Shown: positions 45,584-54,784, counted from the stretch's first letter. The stretch is DNA of 64,000 nt from Halorhabdus rudnickae (GCF_900880625.1 NZ_CAAHFB010000004.1:166319-230318); one strand, 5' to 3'. Notes: a model not told the origin generated them from the sequence alone. Program-made: numbers and translations.

Positions 45584-45954
45584 GCGCCGTCCTGGACACC
45601 AACGCACTGATGATGCCCGTCGAGTGTGACGTCCGTGTCTTCGAGGAACTCGATCGCCTGCTCGGTGCGGGCCAGCGACTGGTCCCCGAAGCCGTCGTGG
45701 GCGAACTCGAAGATCTTTCGGCAGGCGCCGGCGAGGAAGCCACCGCCGCGAGTGTCGGTCGCGACCTCGTCGAGCGCTGTACGGTCCGCGAACACGAGGC
45801 TGACTATGCCGACGACGCGGTGCTTGAACTCGCCCGTACCGAGGGCGCCTACGCCGTCACCAACGATGGGCCGCTCAAAGAACGGCTGCTTGCCGCGAAC
45901 TGTCCAGTAATTGGTTTAAGGGGCCAGAACAAACTCGCGATCACTCAACTATAA
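45580..45954 (+). CDS. PIN-domain protein
   Basis: A 124-residue PIN-like protein: [12 protein letters not shown] (first Asp), [10 protein letters not shown] (Glu), [20 protein letters not shown] (later Asp residues). This is the FCF1/Utp24-like type found next to eif2g in many archaea, presumably an rRNA-processing or tRNA-related endonuclease rather than a VapC toxin, because no antitoxin accompanies it. ATGA overlap with eif2g. Confidence 0.88.
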
Positions 45955-45955
45955 C

Positions 45956-46528
45956 ATGTACAAACGGGTTCGTCTCCGCGATACGGTCGAGGTACCGCCC
46001 GAGCATCTGGCGGACGTGACGCCGGAGCTGGTGAAGAAACTGCTACAGGACAAACTAGAGGGCCGCATGGACGAGGATGTCGGCAGCATCGTCTCCGTTA
46101 CCGAGGTCCACGATGTCGGCGAGGGGGCAGTCGTCCCCAACGAGCCCGGCGTCTACTACGAGGCCGAGTTCGACGCACTCACGTTCGACCCCCAGATGCA
46201 GGAAGTCGTCGACGGCGAGATCGTCGAGGTCGTCAACTTCGGCGCGTTCGTCGGCATTGGGCCGGTCGACGGCCTGCTTCACGTCTCTCAGATCTCCGAC
46301 GAGTATCTGGCCTACGACGGCGAGAACCAGATGCTGGCCTCCCGGGACTCCAACCGGACGCTGACCGTCGGCGACGCCGTCAGGGCCCGGATCGTCACCA
46401 AGTCTATCGACGAACGCAACCCGCGGGACTCAAAGATCGGCCTCACGGCAAAGCAGGTTGGCCTGGGCAAACACGGCTGGCTCGACGAAGAGCGAAAGGA
46501 GCGGGCGAAAGCCGCGGGTGAGAACTGA
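45956..46528 (+). CDS. rpoE1: DNA-directed RNA polymerase subunit E' (Rpo7)
   Basis: A 190-residue homologue of eukaryal Rpb7. The N-terminal tip domain (MYKRVRLRDTVEVPPEHLAD) is followed by an S1-like OB domain (VDGEIVEVVNFGAFVGIGPVDG, LLHVSQISDEYLAYD). It binds Rpo4 to form the polymerase stalk. Ends RKERAKAAGEN. Its stop overlaps spt4 (TGATG). Confidence 0.96.
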   Translation: MYKRVRLRDTVEVPPEHLADVTPELVKKLLQDKLEGRMDEDVGSIVSVTEVHDVGEGAVVPNEPGVYYEAEFDALTFDPQMQEVVDGEIVEVVNFGAFVGIGPVDGLLHVSQISDEYLAYDGENQMLASRDSNRTLTVGDAVRARIVTKSIDERNPRDSKIGLTAKQVGLGKHGWLDEERKERAKAAGEN

Positions 46529-46725
46529 TGGCGGATCGGTACGTCTGCCGGGAGTGCCACCGCGTTCAGGATTCGGCGGAAGCCGAAATCTGTCAGGCTT
46601 GCGGGTCGAGTTCACTCACCGAGGACTGGGCCGGATACGTTATTATCGCTCATCCTGCCAACAGCGAGATTGCCGCGGAGATGGAGGTCACCGAGCCCGG
46701 CAAGTACGCGCTGAAGGTCCGATAG
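46528..46725 (+). CDS. spt4: transcription elongation factor Spt4 (RpoE'')
   Basis: A 65-residue zinc protein partnering Spt5 for processive elongation. Two knuckles, CRECHRVQDSAEAEIC and CGSSSL, give the four-Cys zinc site; DWAGYVIIAHPANSEIAAEM is the Spt5-binding half. Coupled to rpoE1 by overlap. Confidence 0.95.
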   Translation: MADRYVCRECHRVQDSAEAEICQACGSSSLTEDWAGYVIIAHPANSEIAAEMEVTEPGKYALKVR

Positions 46726-46728
46726 ACC

Positions 46729-47340
46729 GTGACTGAGGAGCCTTCGACGCCGGCCGGCAGCGACGAATCCGATCCGGAAACCGAAATCGTCCTCGAACTC
46801 CCTGACGCGCTTCGGCCCGACCTCAAGGCGCCGCTCGGTCCCGTCTTCACGGATCCTGACGCGTTGCTCGAGGGCGCCGGTGATCCGCTGATCGCCGTGG
46901 GTGATATCGTCACCTATCACCTCCTGGAGGCGGGACGACGGCCAGATGTCGCCCTCGTCGACGAACGGACCGAGCGTAGCGCAGTCGATGACGGTATCAG
47001 GCGAACCGTCGTCGGCGACGGGGGGTCGTGGTTCGATCGGCGCATCGACGTGGCCAATCCCTCGGCGACGCTGACTGCGTCGTTGCTCGAGGCCCTCGTC
47101 GATGCACTCGCGGCCGAGGAGACGACGACGGTCCTGATCGTCTACGGCGAGGAGGACCTTGCGACGCTCCCGGCGATCCTGGCCGCCCCCGAGGGCGCGA
47201 GCGTCGTCTACGGACAACCTGGCGAAGGGATGGTACACGTCGCCGTCGAGGAGGAGGTCCGTGAGCGTACCGCCTCCCTGTTCGATCGGATGGACGGCGA
47301 TCCGGAGCGGGCGCGTGAACTGCTCGGTATTTCGGCATGA
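46729..47340 (+). CDS. GTP-dependent dephospho-CoA kinase (DUF359)
   Basis: A 203-residue protein of the DUF359 family, the archaeal enzyme completing coenzyme A synthesis with GTP. Recognisable: LRPDLKAPLGPVFTDPD, IAVGDIVTYHLLEAGRRPDV, VANPSATLTASLLEAL and VVYGQPGEGMVHVAV, where the acidic and basic residues of the family occur. GTG 46729, three bases after the spt4 stop. It closes the eif2g operon. Confidence 0.9.
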   Translation: MTEEPSTPAGSDESDPETEIVLELPDALRPDLKAPLGPVFTDPDALLEGAGDPLIAVGDIVTYHLLEAGRRPDVALVDERTERSAVDDGIRRTVVGDGGSWFDRRIDVANPSATLTASLLEALVDALAAEETTTVLIVYGEEDLATLPAILAAPEGASVVYGQPGEGMVHVAVEEEVRERTASLFDRMDGDPERARELLGISA

Positions 47341-47584
47341 ATCACGGAGGCGTCCGTCTCGGTCCCACACTTACCGCGTGACGGTATCTTTTCAGGGGTC
47401 GCTCTGTTTCTCCACGTCGACGTGTTCCGTTCGAGAACCCTTCGTGAATGGGCGCCGGGTCACTGCCGGAGTCGCCTTCACCGACGAGTTGGGTCCGTCG
47501 GTGTTCCGTGTCTGTGAAGCGGTCGCTGACTCCCCACGCCGCGGAGCGATGATTTAATACGCGAACCCGAAGAACAATCGGGGG
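47341..47584. promoter_or_regulatory. intergenic region with amidohydrolase promoter
   Basis: About 240 bases without a gene. A GATTTAATAC box at ~47552 lies ~29 bases before ATG 47585, fitting a leaderless promoter. I see no RNA gene in the rest. Confidence 0.45.
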
Positions 47585-48394
47585 ATGTTGGAGCTGGAGC
47601 ATGGGTTCCGGGTCGTCGACGTGCACATGCGATTGACTCCTGACGCCGACCGACAGTCGGGGGACGTCCCGGGAACTCCGGAGCGCCTCGAGCGGGAGAT
47701 GCACCAGGCCGGGATCGTTCGGTCGCTCGTCTACCCAACCGGTCGGGCAGAGAGTTATCTGAAGGCCAACAACGCCATCGCCCGCATGAGTGTTGGCCGT
47801 CCGTTCGAGGCGTTGGCACGCATCAACGGACCACTGGATCCGGGCGACAACGCCGGGACGCGGTTGCGCAATCTCGCCGCGAGTCGTGCGGACGAACACA
47901 CCGCCCCCGAAGATGTCGAACAGTACGCCTACGACGATCGTTTCGAGGGGTTCAAACTCCACCCCGGCCGGGACGGCCTTCCGGACGAGGCGGTTTTCGA
48001 GGCACTCGAGTCGGTCGGGCTCCCGGTGATCATCCACGGCGGTGACGCGTTCCCGCCCGAGACCATCGCGGAGACGATCCTCGAATACGACTTCCCGACG
48101 GTCGTCGCCCACTTCGGCGGCTATCCCCTCGCACGTGAGCGGATGGAAACTGCCATCGATCTACTGGAGGCACACGACCGCTGTTACCTCGATACGAGTT
48201 TCGTCAGGTTCCGTGAACCCTTAGAGCGGGCGCTGCGCGAACATCCTGATCGCGTACTGTTCGGGAGTGGAGCACCCACTGCCCACCCTGACGTGGCGCT
48301 CATGGAGATCCTTACCCTGGACGTGCCAGAGGACGCAATGCGGAGGGCTTTCACGAAGAACCCGGCCCGGGTGTTCGACGCGCTGGCCCCCTGA
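47585..48394 (+). CDS. amidohydrolase-fold protein lacking some metal ligands
   Basis: A 269-residue TIM-barrel protein of the amidohydrolase-2 type. Family segments include FKLHPGRDGLPDEAVFEALE, VIIHGGDAFPPETIAE and VVAHFGGYPLARERME. However the N-terminal HxH metal motif reads VVDVHMRL (second His replaced by Arg) and the late catalytic Asp of FGSDxP reads FGSGAPTAHP. Either the metal site is rebuilt with other residues or the protein is not a classical hydrolase. Monocistronic with its own promoter. Confidence 0.8.
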   Translation: MLELEHGFRVVDVHMRLTPDADRQSGDVPGTPERLEREMHQAGIVRSLVYPTGRAESYLKANNAIARMSVGRPFEALARINGPLDPGDNAGTRLRNLAASRADEHTAPEDVEQYAYDDRFEGFKLHPGRDGLPDEAVFEALESVGLPVIIHGGDAFPPETIAETILEYDFPTVVAHFGGYPLARERMETAIDLLEAHDRCYLDTSFVRFREPLERALREHPDRVLFGSGAPTAHPDVALMEILTLDVPEDAMRRAFTKNPARVFDALAP

Positions 48395-48419
48395 GGAGAC
48401 GTTTCGCACGGCCGTGTCG

Positions 48420-49319
48420 TTAGTTCTCGAAAACCGAAACGGCACGGTCCCGACGGCTGGATCGGCCACGGGGATTCCGGCGCTCGCTCCGATCGCGTGC
48501 CCGGGCCGCCAGCCCGTCTTTGAGTCCGCGTGCCACGCCACCGAGCACCTGCCGACCGGTGTCCAGCCAGATCGACGCTCGCCGGTCGCCGTCGAACACC
48601 TCGCGGAGTGCATCGGCCCCGTCGCGGACGGCATTGCGATAGAGACGCCCGATGACCGCCGGCCGAAGGCCGTAGTTCTTCGCGAGACGGTACGAGAGCG
48701 ACCGATACTTCCAGCCCCAGTCGCGCTCGGTACTGCCGCCGTCGGCACCGACGACTCGTTCGACCGCCATCTCCGGTTGCCAGCTGATGCTGCGCTCTGT
48801 TCCGGCGACCCGATGAGAGAAGTCCCGTGCGCCACCGATCTTGAGGTATTCGTCGAACCCGTCGAGGTCGTCGATCAACTTCCGCGTCACTGCCAGATTC
48901 CCCGGATTGACGTACGTCACCGTTCGCCCCGCAATCGTCCGGCGCTCGACCGCCTCGGTGGTCTTTCCAGCACGGACTGGGCGATGGGTCGGTCCAGTGA
49001 CCACTGGCGACGTCTGAAAGCCGACCCGGAGCCCTTCCAACCACTCTTCGGTCAGCGAGAGTCCCTGGTTGACCAGCGCGACGGCCTCGCCGTTCGCCCG
49101 ATCGATCCCGGCGTTTCGAGCGGCGTTGATCGAGCGGTCAGCGATCTCGACGAGAACGTCGACGTCCGCCCGATCGCGGACCATTCCAGTCGTCCCGTCG
49201 GTCGAGGGGCCGTTGACGACGATCACCTCGACCCCTGGCGCGTTGGCCGCGATGGAGTCGAGGGTCCCGGCCAGTTGTTCGCGCCCGTCGAGGGTCGGGA
49301 CGACGACGGACAGCTCCAT
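48420..49319 (-). CDS. family 2 glycosyltransferase
   Basis: A 299-residue GT-A fold protein: ELSVVVPTLDGREQLAGTLD, EVIVVNGPSTDGTTGMV (nucleotide-sugar site) and INAARNAGIDRANGEAVALV. The usual DxD metal motif is changed to NQG (VALVNQGLSL), and a GNLAVTRKLIDDLDGFDEYL motif follows. A basic C-terminal tail suggests membrane association. The acceptor is unknown. The methyltransferase gene lies 79 bases upstream on the same strand. Confidence 0.85.
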   Translation of the reverse strand: MELSVVVPTLDGREQLAGTLDSIAANAPGVEVIVVNGPSTDGTTGMVRDRADVDVLVEIADRSINAARNAGIDRANGEAVALVNQGLSLTEEWLEGLRVGFQTSPVVTGPTHRPVRAGKTTEAVERRTIAGRTVTYVNPGNLAVTRKLIDDLDGFDEYLKIGGARDFSHRVAGTERSISWQPEMAVERVVGADGGSTERDWGWKYRSLSYRLAKNYGLRPAVIGRLYRNAVRDGADALREVFDGDRRASIWLDTGRQVLGGVARGLKDGLAARARDRSERRNPRGRSSRRDRAVSVFEN

Positions 49320-49398
49320 ACCACTCTATAGCGCCTCGAACGCGTATAAGCGTCGCGGGATCCCACGAGATATATTTTATTTCAACAGTTCCGTAGGT

Positions 49399-50103
49399 TC
49401 AGACCTTGCACGTCCAGTAGGAGACCGACGCGAGTCGGTCACCACCCGGAACCCGGCCGATCACTTGATCGACGCTCCGGAACGCGGTAGCGAGACCGTC
49501 GGGGATCGCCCGGTAAAATCCATAGGGGACGACGAAGTCGTGGGCGACGTTGACCAGTGTCAGGTCGGCCGTCGACACCAGGCGGTCGACCTCCCAGCGG
49601 GAGTACAGCCGCGACCCCATCGGGAGCGCCCAGTTGTAGATCGACCGGGTGCTGAACCGGTTGAACGTATCGAAGAAGACGACGTCCTTCCCAACCCGTC
49701 GCATCTCGCTGAGATATGCTTCTGGCGTGTCTGCCAGGTGGAAAAACCGCATCGCAAGGACAGCGTCGAAGTGATCGTCCGGGAAGGGCAGCCGGCCGGC
49801 GTCGCCCCTGAAGAACTGGAGGTGGTCGTCGACGCCGGCAGCGCGAGCCTTCTCCCGGCCCTGCTGGAGCATCGGCCCCGAGATGTCTAATCCGACGATG
49901 TCCGCTCCGCGCTCGGCCAGCATGACGGTGAACCGGCCCGTTCCGCAAGCGATTTCGAGGACCCGCTTGTCTTCGACGGGCCCCAGCGCGCGTAGTACCG
50001 CCTCTTTCTCCCGATGATCGATAAGCCGACCACCGCCGGAGAAGCGCTTGTCCTCGTAGGCCTCGGCGATCTCGTCGGCCTGGTACCACTCCTGTCCCTT
50101 CAC
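49399..50103 (-). CDS. class I SAM-dependent methyltransferase
   Basis: A 234-residue Rossmann-fold methyltransferase. Motif I is VLEIACGTGRFTVMLAERGA, motif II DIVGLDISGPML, then FFRGDAGRLPFPDDHFDAVL. The opening QEWYQADEIAEAYEDKRFSG is typical of lipid/small-molecule methyltransferases of the UbiE/ArsM-like grouping. Substrate unknown; the GT2 gene downstream suggests a glycolipid or glycan link (inference). Start is GTG 50103. Confidence 0.85.
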   Translation of the reverse strand: MKGQEWYQADEIAEAYEDKRFSGGGRLIDHREKEAVLRALGPVEDKRVLEIACGTGRFTVMLAERGADIVGLDISGPMLQQGREKARAAGVDDHLQFFRGDAGRLPFPDDHFDAVLAMRFFHLADTPEAYLSEMRRVGKDVVFFDTFNRFSTRSIYNWALPMGSRLYSRWEVDRLVSTADLTLVNVAHDFVVPYGFYRAIPDGLATAFRSVDQVIGRVPGGDRLASVSYWTCKV

Positions 50104-50243
50104 GTCACCGTTGTCACCACGGGGCGACTAAAACGGTATTGGATCGCCGGCTCCGGGAGTGTATAAGGACGTATATACTAACCAAGGAATTATATCCACC
50201 ATATAGCCAAGCTTTACCAATACCGACCGGGTTTTCTCCACGT

Positions 50244-50522
50244 ATGAGCACGACCGTCAAAGACGGATCCAGAACGGAAGTCGTCCTCACGGACGCGGAG
50301 TTCCGCGAACGCCTCCGTGAGCTGCCGCCGAGCGCGAAGTTGGTCGCCAAAGTCCTGGAGACGGATCAACCCCTCTCGCAGGGCGAGCTCGCCGAGGAGT
50401 CCCTGCTGCCCGATCGGACCGTCCGGTACGCGCTGAACCGCCTGGAGGAGGCCGACCTCGTCTCGGCCCGCCACAGCTTCCGGGACGCCCGCAAGCAGGT
50501 CTACTACCGTACAAGCGAGTAA
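50244..50522 (+). CDS. MarR/TrmB-like winged-helix regulator
   Basis: A 92-residue single winged helix: LPPSAKLVAKVLETDQPLSQ, ELAEESLLPDRTVRYALNRL and EADLVSARHSF. The recognition helix and wing are clear; no ligand domain. ATG 50244 chosen over the longer frame from 50139. An AT-rich block (GAATTATATCCACCATATAG, ~50189) upstream is the likely promoter. A CCCTTTTTTTACC run after the stop (~50537) is a likely terminator or the next gene's promoter. Confidence 0.85.
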   Translation: MSTTVKDGSRTEVVLTDAEFRERLRELPPSAKLVAKVLETDQPLSQGELAEESLLPDRTVRYALNRLEEADLVSARHSFRDARKQVYYRTSE

Positions 50523-50565
50523 GCGACCCCGACGCCCTTTTTTACCTTCGCCGGGTAGCCGATCC

Positions 50566-51216
50566 ATGACCCTCGAAACCGAACTGGCAGCCGTGCGCGA
50601 CCTCGACGTGGGTGTTATTGCCGACGCCATCGAGCGGATCGGTTTCGAGTGTACGCGCTGTGGTCACTGTTGTAAAGGGATGGACGAGGAACACACGGCG
50701 ACGGTCTTCCCCGACGAGATCCGGGCGATCCAGGACGCAGAAGGTGAGGTGTGGCGTGACGTCGCCCGGCCGATGCCCTACGGGCTGGACGACGGCGGCG
50801 ACGCGGTGAGCGGCGAGACTTTCGAGTGGGCGTTACAGACCGACGACTGCGGGGACTGCACCTTCTACGACGACGCGGGCGCGTGTTCGATCTACGGTGA
50901 CCGACCGCTCATCTGTGAAACCTATCCGTTCAGCATCGCCCTGGCAGACGACGAGGCCACGAGCGAGCCGATGGGGAGCGTCGTCGATAGCGACGGCCCT
51001 GTTCGCGCCCACGAGTGTGAAGGTCTCGGGCGAGACATCTCGCGTGAGGACGCCGAGGAACTGGCACAAGCCCTCAAAGAACGCGCCATTCGAGAGCATG
51101 AAGAAGCTATCGGGGTCCGCGACAACTACGAACCCACAGACGTTGACGGCGTCGTGGTCCACGATTCGGAAGGGCAGAAACGCCCGGACGGAACGGCGCT
51201 GGACGCCCGCGAGTGA
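50566..51216 (+). CDS. YkgJ-type cysteine-cluster protein
   Basis: A 216-residue protein with the YkgJ family cluster CTRCGHCCKGMD (~30-41), then DDCGDCTFYDDAGACSIYGD, and the conserved RPLICETYPFSI. These cysteines probably bind zinc or an Fe-S cluster; the family function is not established. An acidic C-terminal extension is halophilic. Convergent with the aldo/keto reductase gene. Confidence 0.87.
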   Translation: MTLETELAAVRDLDVGVIADAIERIGFECTRCGHCCKGMDEEHTATVFPDEIRAIQDAEGEVWRDVARPMPYGLDDGGDAVSGETFEWALQTDDCGDCTFYDDAGACSIYGDRPLICETYPFSIALADDEATSEPMGSVVDSDGPVRAHECEGLGRDISREDAEELAQALKERAIREHEEAIGVRDNYEPTDVDGVVVHDSEGQKRPDGTALDARE

Positions 51217-51229
51217 CTCCCTGTACGAT

Positions 51230-52006
51230 TCACTCCGGAAAGATTTCCTCCTCCCGTTCGATCCCGTCGATCGCGTCGTGGTCCTCGGGATCGAGTTCGA
51301 GGTCGGCGGCTTCGAGATTCGCTCGGAGGTGCGCCTCGCTGCTGGCTTTCGGGATCGCCACGACGTTGTCCTTGGCCGTGAGCCAGGCGAGACAGATCGC
51401 CTGGGGCGTCGCGTTGTGTTTATTGGCGATCTCGACTACCTCTGGGATGTCACCGGCACGGCCGTTTGCCAGCGGGGAGTACGCGACGAGGTAGTACTCG
51501 TGTTCGCGAGCGTCTTCCAGCGCAGCTTCAGGCTGGTAGAGCGGGTGATACTCGACCTGATTAGCGAAGATAGGGGCCTCCAGGTGGTCTCTGGCCCGCT
51601 CCAGCTGTGGCACGGTAAAGTTCGAAACGCCGACGTGTTCGATGTGTCCGCTGTCTCTGAGTTCGTCGAAGGCCGGCAACGTCTCGGCCGGCTCGTAGTC
51701 GCCCCGCGGTCGGTGGACGTACAGCAGATCCACGGTGTCCATTCCGAGGCGCCCCAGACTCGCTTCCGTCGAGTCAACCACCGCCTTTGGGGCAAGTTTG
51801 TCGATCCAGACTTTCGTCGCGACGAATAGCTCTTCTCGATCGAGTGAAGAGCGCTCGACGCCCTGGCCCACGACTCTCTCGTTGTCGTAGATCTGTGCCG
51901 TATCGAGGTGGCTATACCCGAGTTCGATCGCCCTTGCGATCGTCTCAGGGTCGTCGATTCCCATGGTGCCGAGACCGATCGACTGGAGTGTATCTATGTC
52001 ACTCAC
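51230..52006 (-). CDS. aldo/keto reductase
   Basis: A 258-residue NADPH-dependent reductase. The catalytic tetrad is visible: Asp and Tyr in GYSHLDTAQIYDNE, Lys in LFVATKVW, His in DLLYVHRP. IEHVGVSNFTVPQLERA and VVAIPKASSEAHLRANLEA supply the cofactor loop. Substrate probably a small aldehyde or ketose. Start GTG 52006; a TTG 18 bases earlier is unlikely. Divergent from TRAM. Confidence 0.92.
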   Translation of the reverse strand: MSDIDTLQSIGLGTMGIDDPETIARAIELGYSHLDTAQIYDNERVVGQGVERSSLDREELFVATKVWIDKLAPKAVVDSTEASLGRLGMDTVDLLYVHRPRGDYEPAETLPAFDELRDSGHIEHVGVSNFTVPQLERARDHLEAPIFANQVEYHPLYQPEAALEDAREHEYYLVAYSPLANGRAGDIPEVVEIANKHNATPQAICLAWLTAKDNVVAIPKASSEAHLRANLEAADLELDPEDHDAIDGIEREEEIFPE

Positions 52007-52133
52007 TCCGGTGGATCGAAACAAAAGCCCACGGGGTCGATCGGATAGTGCTCGACACTATTGGCCGTCTGTGACTCGGATTGTCGTCAAGTTCTTTAGG
52101 GAGGCCGCCGACGCGGCGAACGGAGGACTGACT

Positions 52134-52532
52134 GTGGAAATCTCAGAGAAACTCTTGTGTCTGTTCAGTGCGGAAGTGACGGACGAGGACGACCGCTACG
52201 TCGTCGAGGTACCCCGCCGCGAGGTCGAGACCGGCTCGATCGACCCCGGCGACACCTATCGGGTCGCGCTCATCTCGGGCGAGGCCGAGGAAGCCGACGA
52301 GCAGCCGACGACTGAAGGCCCGCCCTCGGAACCCCAGCCCCCGGTCGAAAACGGCGAGATCCGCTACGTCGAGATCGAGGACATCGGCAAGCAAGGCGAC
52401 GGCATCGCCCGCGTCGAACGCGGCTACGTCATTATTGTCCCCGGTGCTGACGTCGGCGACCGCGTCAAAGTCGAGATCACCGAAGTGAAGTCTAACTTCG
52501 CTGTCGGCGAGATCATCGAAGAAGACATCTGA
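52134..52532 (+). CDS. TRAM-domain protein
   Basis: A 132-residue protein. The N-terminal part (MEISEKLLCLFSAEVTDEDD...) and a Pro/Glu-rich linker precede a TRAM domain (YVEIEDIGKQGDGIARVERG, VIIVPGADVGDRVKVEI, FAVGEIIEED). Stand-alone archaeal TRAM proteins bind RNA and can act as cold-shock-like chaperones. GTG 52134 is picked because GGAGG sits eight bases upstream, giving the conserved start. A TCTTTAGGG box (~52092) is the likely promoter. Confidence 0.88.
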   Translation: MEISEKLLCLFSAEVTDEDDRYVVEVPRREVETGSIDPGDTYRVALISGEAEEADEQPTTEGPPSEPQPPVENGEIRYVEIEDIGKQGDGIARVERGYVIIVPGADVGDRVKVEITEVKSNFAVGEIIEEDI

Positions 52533-52676
52533 CCAGTTTCCCCGCCGTACCAGACGCCCCCCAGGGAAACGTCGAGATCACGGTCGCCCCCGTCTCCCTG
52601 CCTCAAACCGCACTACTGCAGTCGATTAACCGACCGTACCAAACTGCCTATACCGCTCTCTGACCAACGGTTGGAT

Positions 52677-52925
52677 ATGAGCGTTCGTCCGGCTGCGGGA
52701 ACGGAGACCGAGCCACTCTCGGACAAACAGCGGCGGATCCTCGAGTACCTTCGGTCCAACGCAGAGGACCGGACGTACTTCAAGTCCCGACTTATCGGCG
52801 AAGAACTCGGGCTCTCGGCCAAGGAGGTCGGGACGAACATGACGGCCATCGCCGACGGCGAGTTCGACGTGTCCGTCGAGAAGTGGGGGTACTCCTCTTC
52901 GACGACGTGGATGGTCGAAGCCTGA
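52677..52925 (+). CDS. small helix-turn-helix protein (DUF7123-like)
   Basis: An 82-residue protein whose body is one winged-helix-like domain: LSDKQRRILEYLRSNAEDRT, SRLIGEELGLSAKEVGTNM, DVSVEKWGYSSSTTWMVE. The pattern matches a haloarchaeal family I remember as DUF7123. A putative DNA-binding regulator; target unknown. ATG 52677 preferred over TTG 52671. Confidence 0.75.
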   Translation: MSVRPAAGTETEPLSDKQRRILEYLRSNAEDRTYFKSRLIGEELGLSAKEVGTNMTAIADGEFDVSVEKWGYSSSTTWMVEA

Positions 52926-53000
52926 CTCTGACGGCATTTTCTCTCATCCGCTGACCGAACGGTCTTCGTTGAGGCACAGCCATCACGAAATGTCTCTCGT

Positions 53001-53606
53001 TCAGCTGTCGTAGCTGACGCGTTCGTCCGCGTGGGAAGCGAACGTGATCGCGTCTGGCCCGAAGGAGTCGGCGTAGCGTACAACCAGCAGGAGCAGCGTC
53101 TCCGGTTCGCGGAGTTCGTATCCGTCCTCTCGCCGGAGAAGCCCGGCCGCTTCGAGGCGTGCGGCGTGCTTGCTGACGGTCGGCGTCGAAACGTCCAGGC
53201 CCTCGGCTAGTTCACTTGCCGCGGCGGCCGGATCTTCGAGCAACGCGATAATCATTCCCCGGGGCGTCTCGCGGCGAAGATACCCCAGGGCCGTGCGTTC
53301 GAACGTGTCGAACCGGTCGGCCGGGAAGAACCGACGGTATTCTCCGTCGCGCTCACTCTCGATGGCATCCTCGGTAAGCAACGTCCGGAGGTGGTGCTGG
53401 GTCTCGCCGGTCCCGAGCTTGAGGTCGTCACGGATCTTCGAGAAGTGTGCCCCCGGCGTCCGGGAGAGATAGCCCGCAATCGCATCCGGCGCGCGACTAT
53501 CGCTGCCGGTGTCCGCGAGGCCGACCAGCGGGCTGGCGGCACCCAGCGCGGCGAACCGACGGAGAGTCGCCCGCTTGCTCTCGTCGACGCCCTCACCATC
53601 AGCCAT
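53001..53606 (-). CDS. tandem winged-helix transcriptional regulator
   Basis: A 201-residue protein with two winged-helix units. Unit 1 (~45-110): IAGYLSRTPGAHFSKIRDDL, GTGETQHHLRTLLTEDAIES. Unit 2 (~115-180): LRRETPRGMIIALLEDPAAA, LDVSTPTVSKHAARLEAAGL. Two linked helices of this type occur in haloarchaeal and methanogen regulators. The N-terminal ~30 residues include a hydrophobic patch (RRFAALGAASPLVGLA) that could be a membrane contact. Located directly downstream of the SPFH gene on the same strand; 48 bases apart. Confidence 0.82.
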   Translation of the reverse strand: MADGEGVDESKRATLRRFAALGAASPLVGLADTGSDSRAPDAIAGYLSRTPGAHFSKIRDDLKLGTGETQHHLRTLLTEDAIESERDGEYRRFFPADRFDTFERTALGYLRRETPRGMIIALLEDPAAAASELAEGLDVSTPTVSKHAARLEAAGLLRREDGYELREPETLLLLVVRYADSFGPDAITFASHADERVSYDS

Positions 53607-53653
53607 TAACAGATACACGTCAGGCAGTCACAAAACGGCTTCGCTTGATCGAG

Positions 53654-54784
53654 TCAGGACGACTCGCCGCTGTCGAACTCGTCGTCCATCTCCTCGATCA
53701 CTTCGTCGGGATCTTTGATGTCGGCGGTTTCGGCACCGGACTTGACTGCCTGGGCCTGCTCTTCCATCTCCTCGACGTCGACTTCGGCTTCCTGGTCGAT
53801 CTGGCCGAGGATCTCCTCGATGTCATCGAGACCGAGCATTTCGCGGGTTTCGGCGTCGAAGTCCAGCCCTTCGAGGACTTCGCCGTCAGTCTTGGTGTCT
53901 GACCCGGTCAGATGCTTGCCGTAGCGGCCGACCAGCGACGTCAGTTCCTGGGGCAGGACGAACTTCGTCGATTCGCCCTCGCCGATCGTCTCCAAGGTCT
54001 CCATCCCGCGCTCGATGACTGCGCGTTCGCCCATCGCTTCCGCGGACTTCGCACGCAGGACAGTCGAGATGGCGTCACCCTGGGCTTCGAGGATCTGGCT
54101 TTGCTTCTCACCCTGGGCGCGGATGATGTTGGACTGCTTTTCACCCTGGGCTTCTTCGACGGCCGAGCGACGTTCTCCCTGGGCTTCGAGGATCATGGCA
54201 CGGCGGCGACGCTCGGCGGAGGTCTGTTGCTCCATGGCCTGCTGGACGTCCTTGGAGGGGTTGACCTCCCGGACCTCGACGCTCTCGACGCGGATCCCCC
54301 ACTCGTCGGTGGGTTCGTCGAGTTCCTTGCGGATCTTGGCGTTGATCTCCTGGCGCTTGTTCAGGGTGTCGTCCAGTTCCATGTCACCGAGGACGGCACG
54401 GAGGGTCGTCTGGGCGAGGTTCGAGACGGCCCGTTTGTAATCGTCGACTTCCAGGAACGCCTTCTTGGCGTCCATCACCTTGATGTAGACGACGGCGTCG
54501 GCGGTGACCGGTGAGTTGTCCCGCGTGATCGCTTCCTGGCGCGGTACGTCTAAGGTCTGTGTCCGCATGTCGAAGGTGTACGTCCGGGAGACGAAGGGCG
54601 GGACAAAGTTGATCCCCGGCTCGAGGAGTTTGCGGTACTCCCCCAGGACCGTGAGGGCTTTCTTCTCGTAGGCGTCCGTGATGACGACCATCTGCCAGAC
54701 CGTCACCACGGCGATGGCGAGCAGTACGAACGCGACGATGGGGAAGATGTCCCCACCCAGTTGCAGCGGGGTGATCGGAAGCAT
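53654..54784 (-). CDS. SPFH/stomatin-like membrane protein
   Basis: A 376-residue protein. One N-terminal transmembrane helix (IFPIVAFVLLAIAVVTVWQM) anchors it. The SPFH/Band 7 domain follows (EKKALTVLGEYRKLLEPGIN, TLDVPRQEAITRDNSPVTAD). A coiled-coil then carries repeated AQGE units (EAQGERRSAVEEAQGEKQ; RAQGEKQSQILEAQGD). The C-terminus is acidic. Such proteins oligomerise into membrane microdomains, usually paired with an NfeD protein; NfeD is at 56151, beyond an intervening dehydrogenase. ATG 54784 gives the natural start. Confidence 0.92.
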   Translation of the reverse strand: MLPITPLQLGGDIFPIVAFVLLAIAVVTVWQMVVITDAYEKKALTVLGEYRKLLEPGINFVPPFVSRTYTFDMRTQTLDVPRQEAITRDNSPVTADAVVYIKVMDAKKAFLEVDDYKRAVSNLAQTTLRAVLGDMELDDTLNKRQEINAKIRKELDEPTDEWGIRVESVEVREVNPSKDVQQAMEQQTSAERRRRAMILEAQGERRSAVEEAQGEKQSNIIRAQGEKQSQILEAQGDAISTVLRAKSAEAMGERAVIERGMETLETIGEGESTKFVLPQELTSLVGRYGKHLTGSDTKTDGEVLEGLDFDAETREMLGLDDIEEILGQIDQEAEVDVEEMEEQAQAVKSGAETADIKDPDEVIEEMDDEFDSGESS

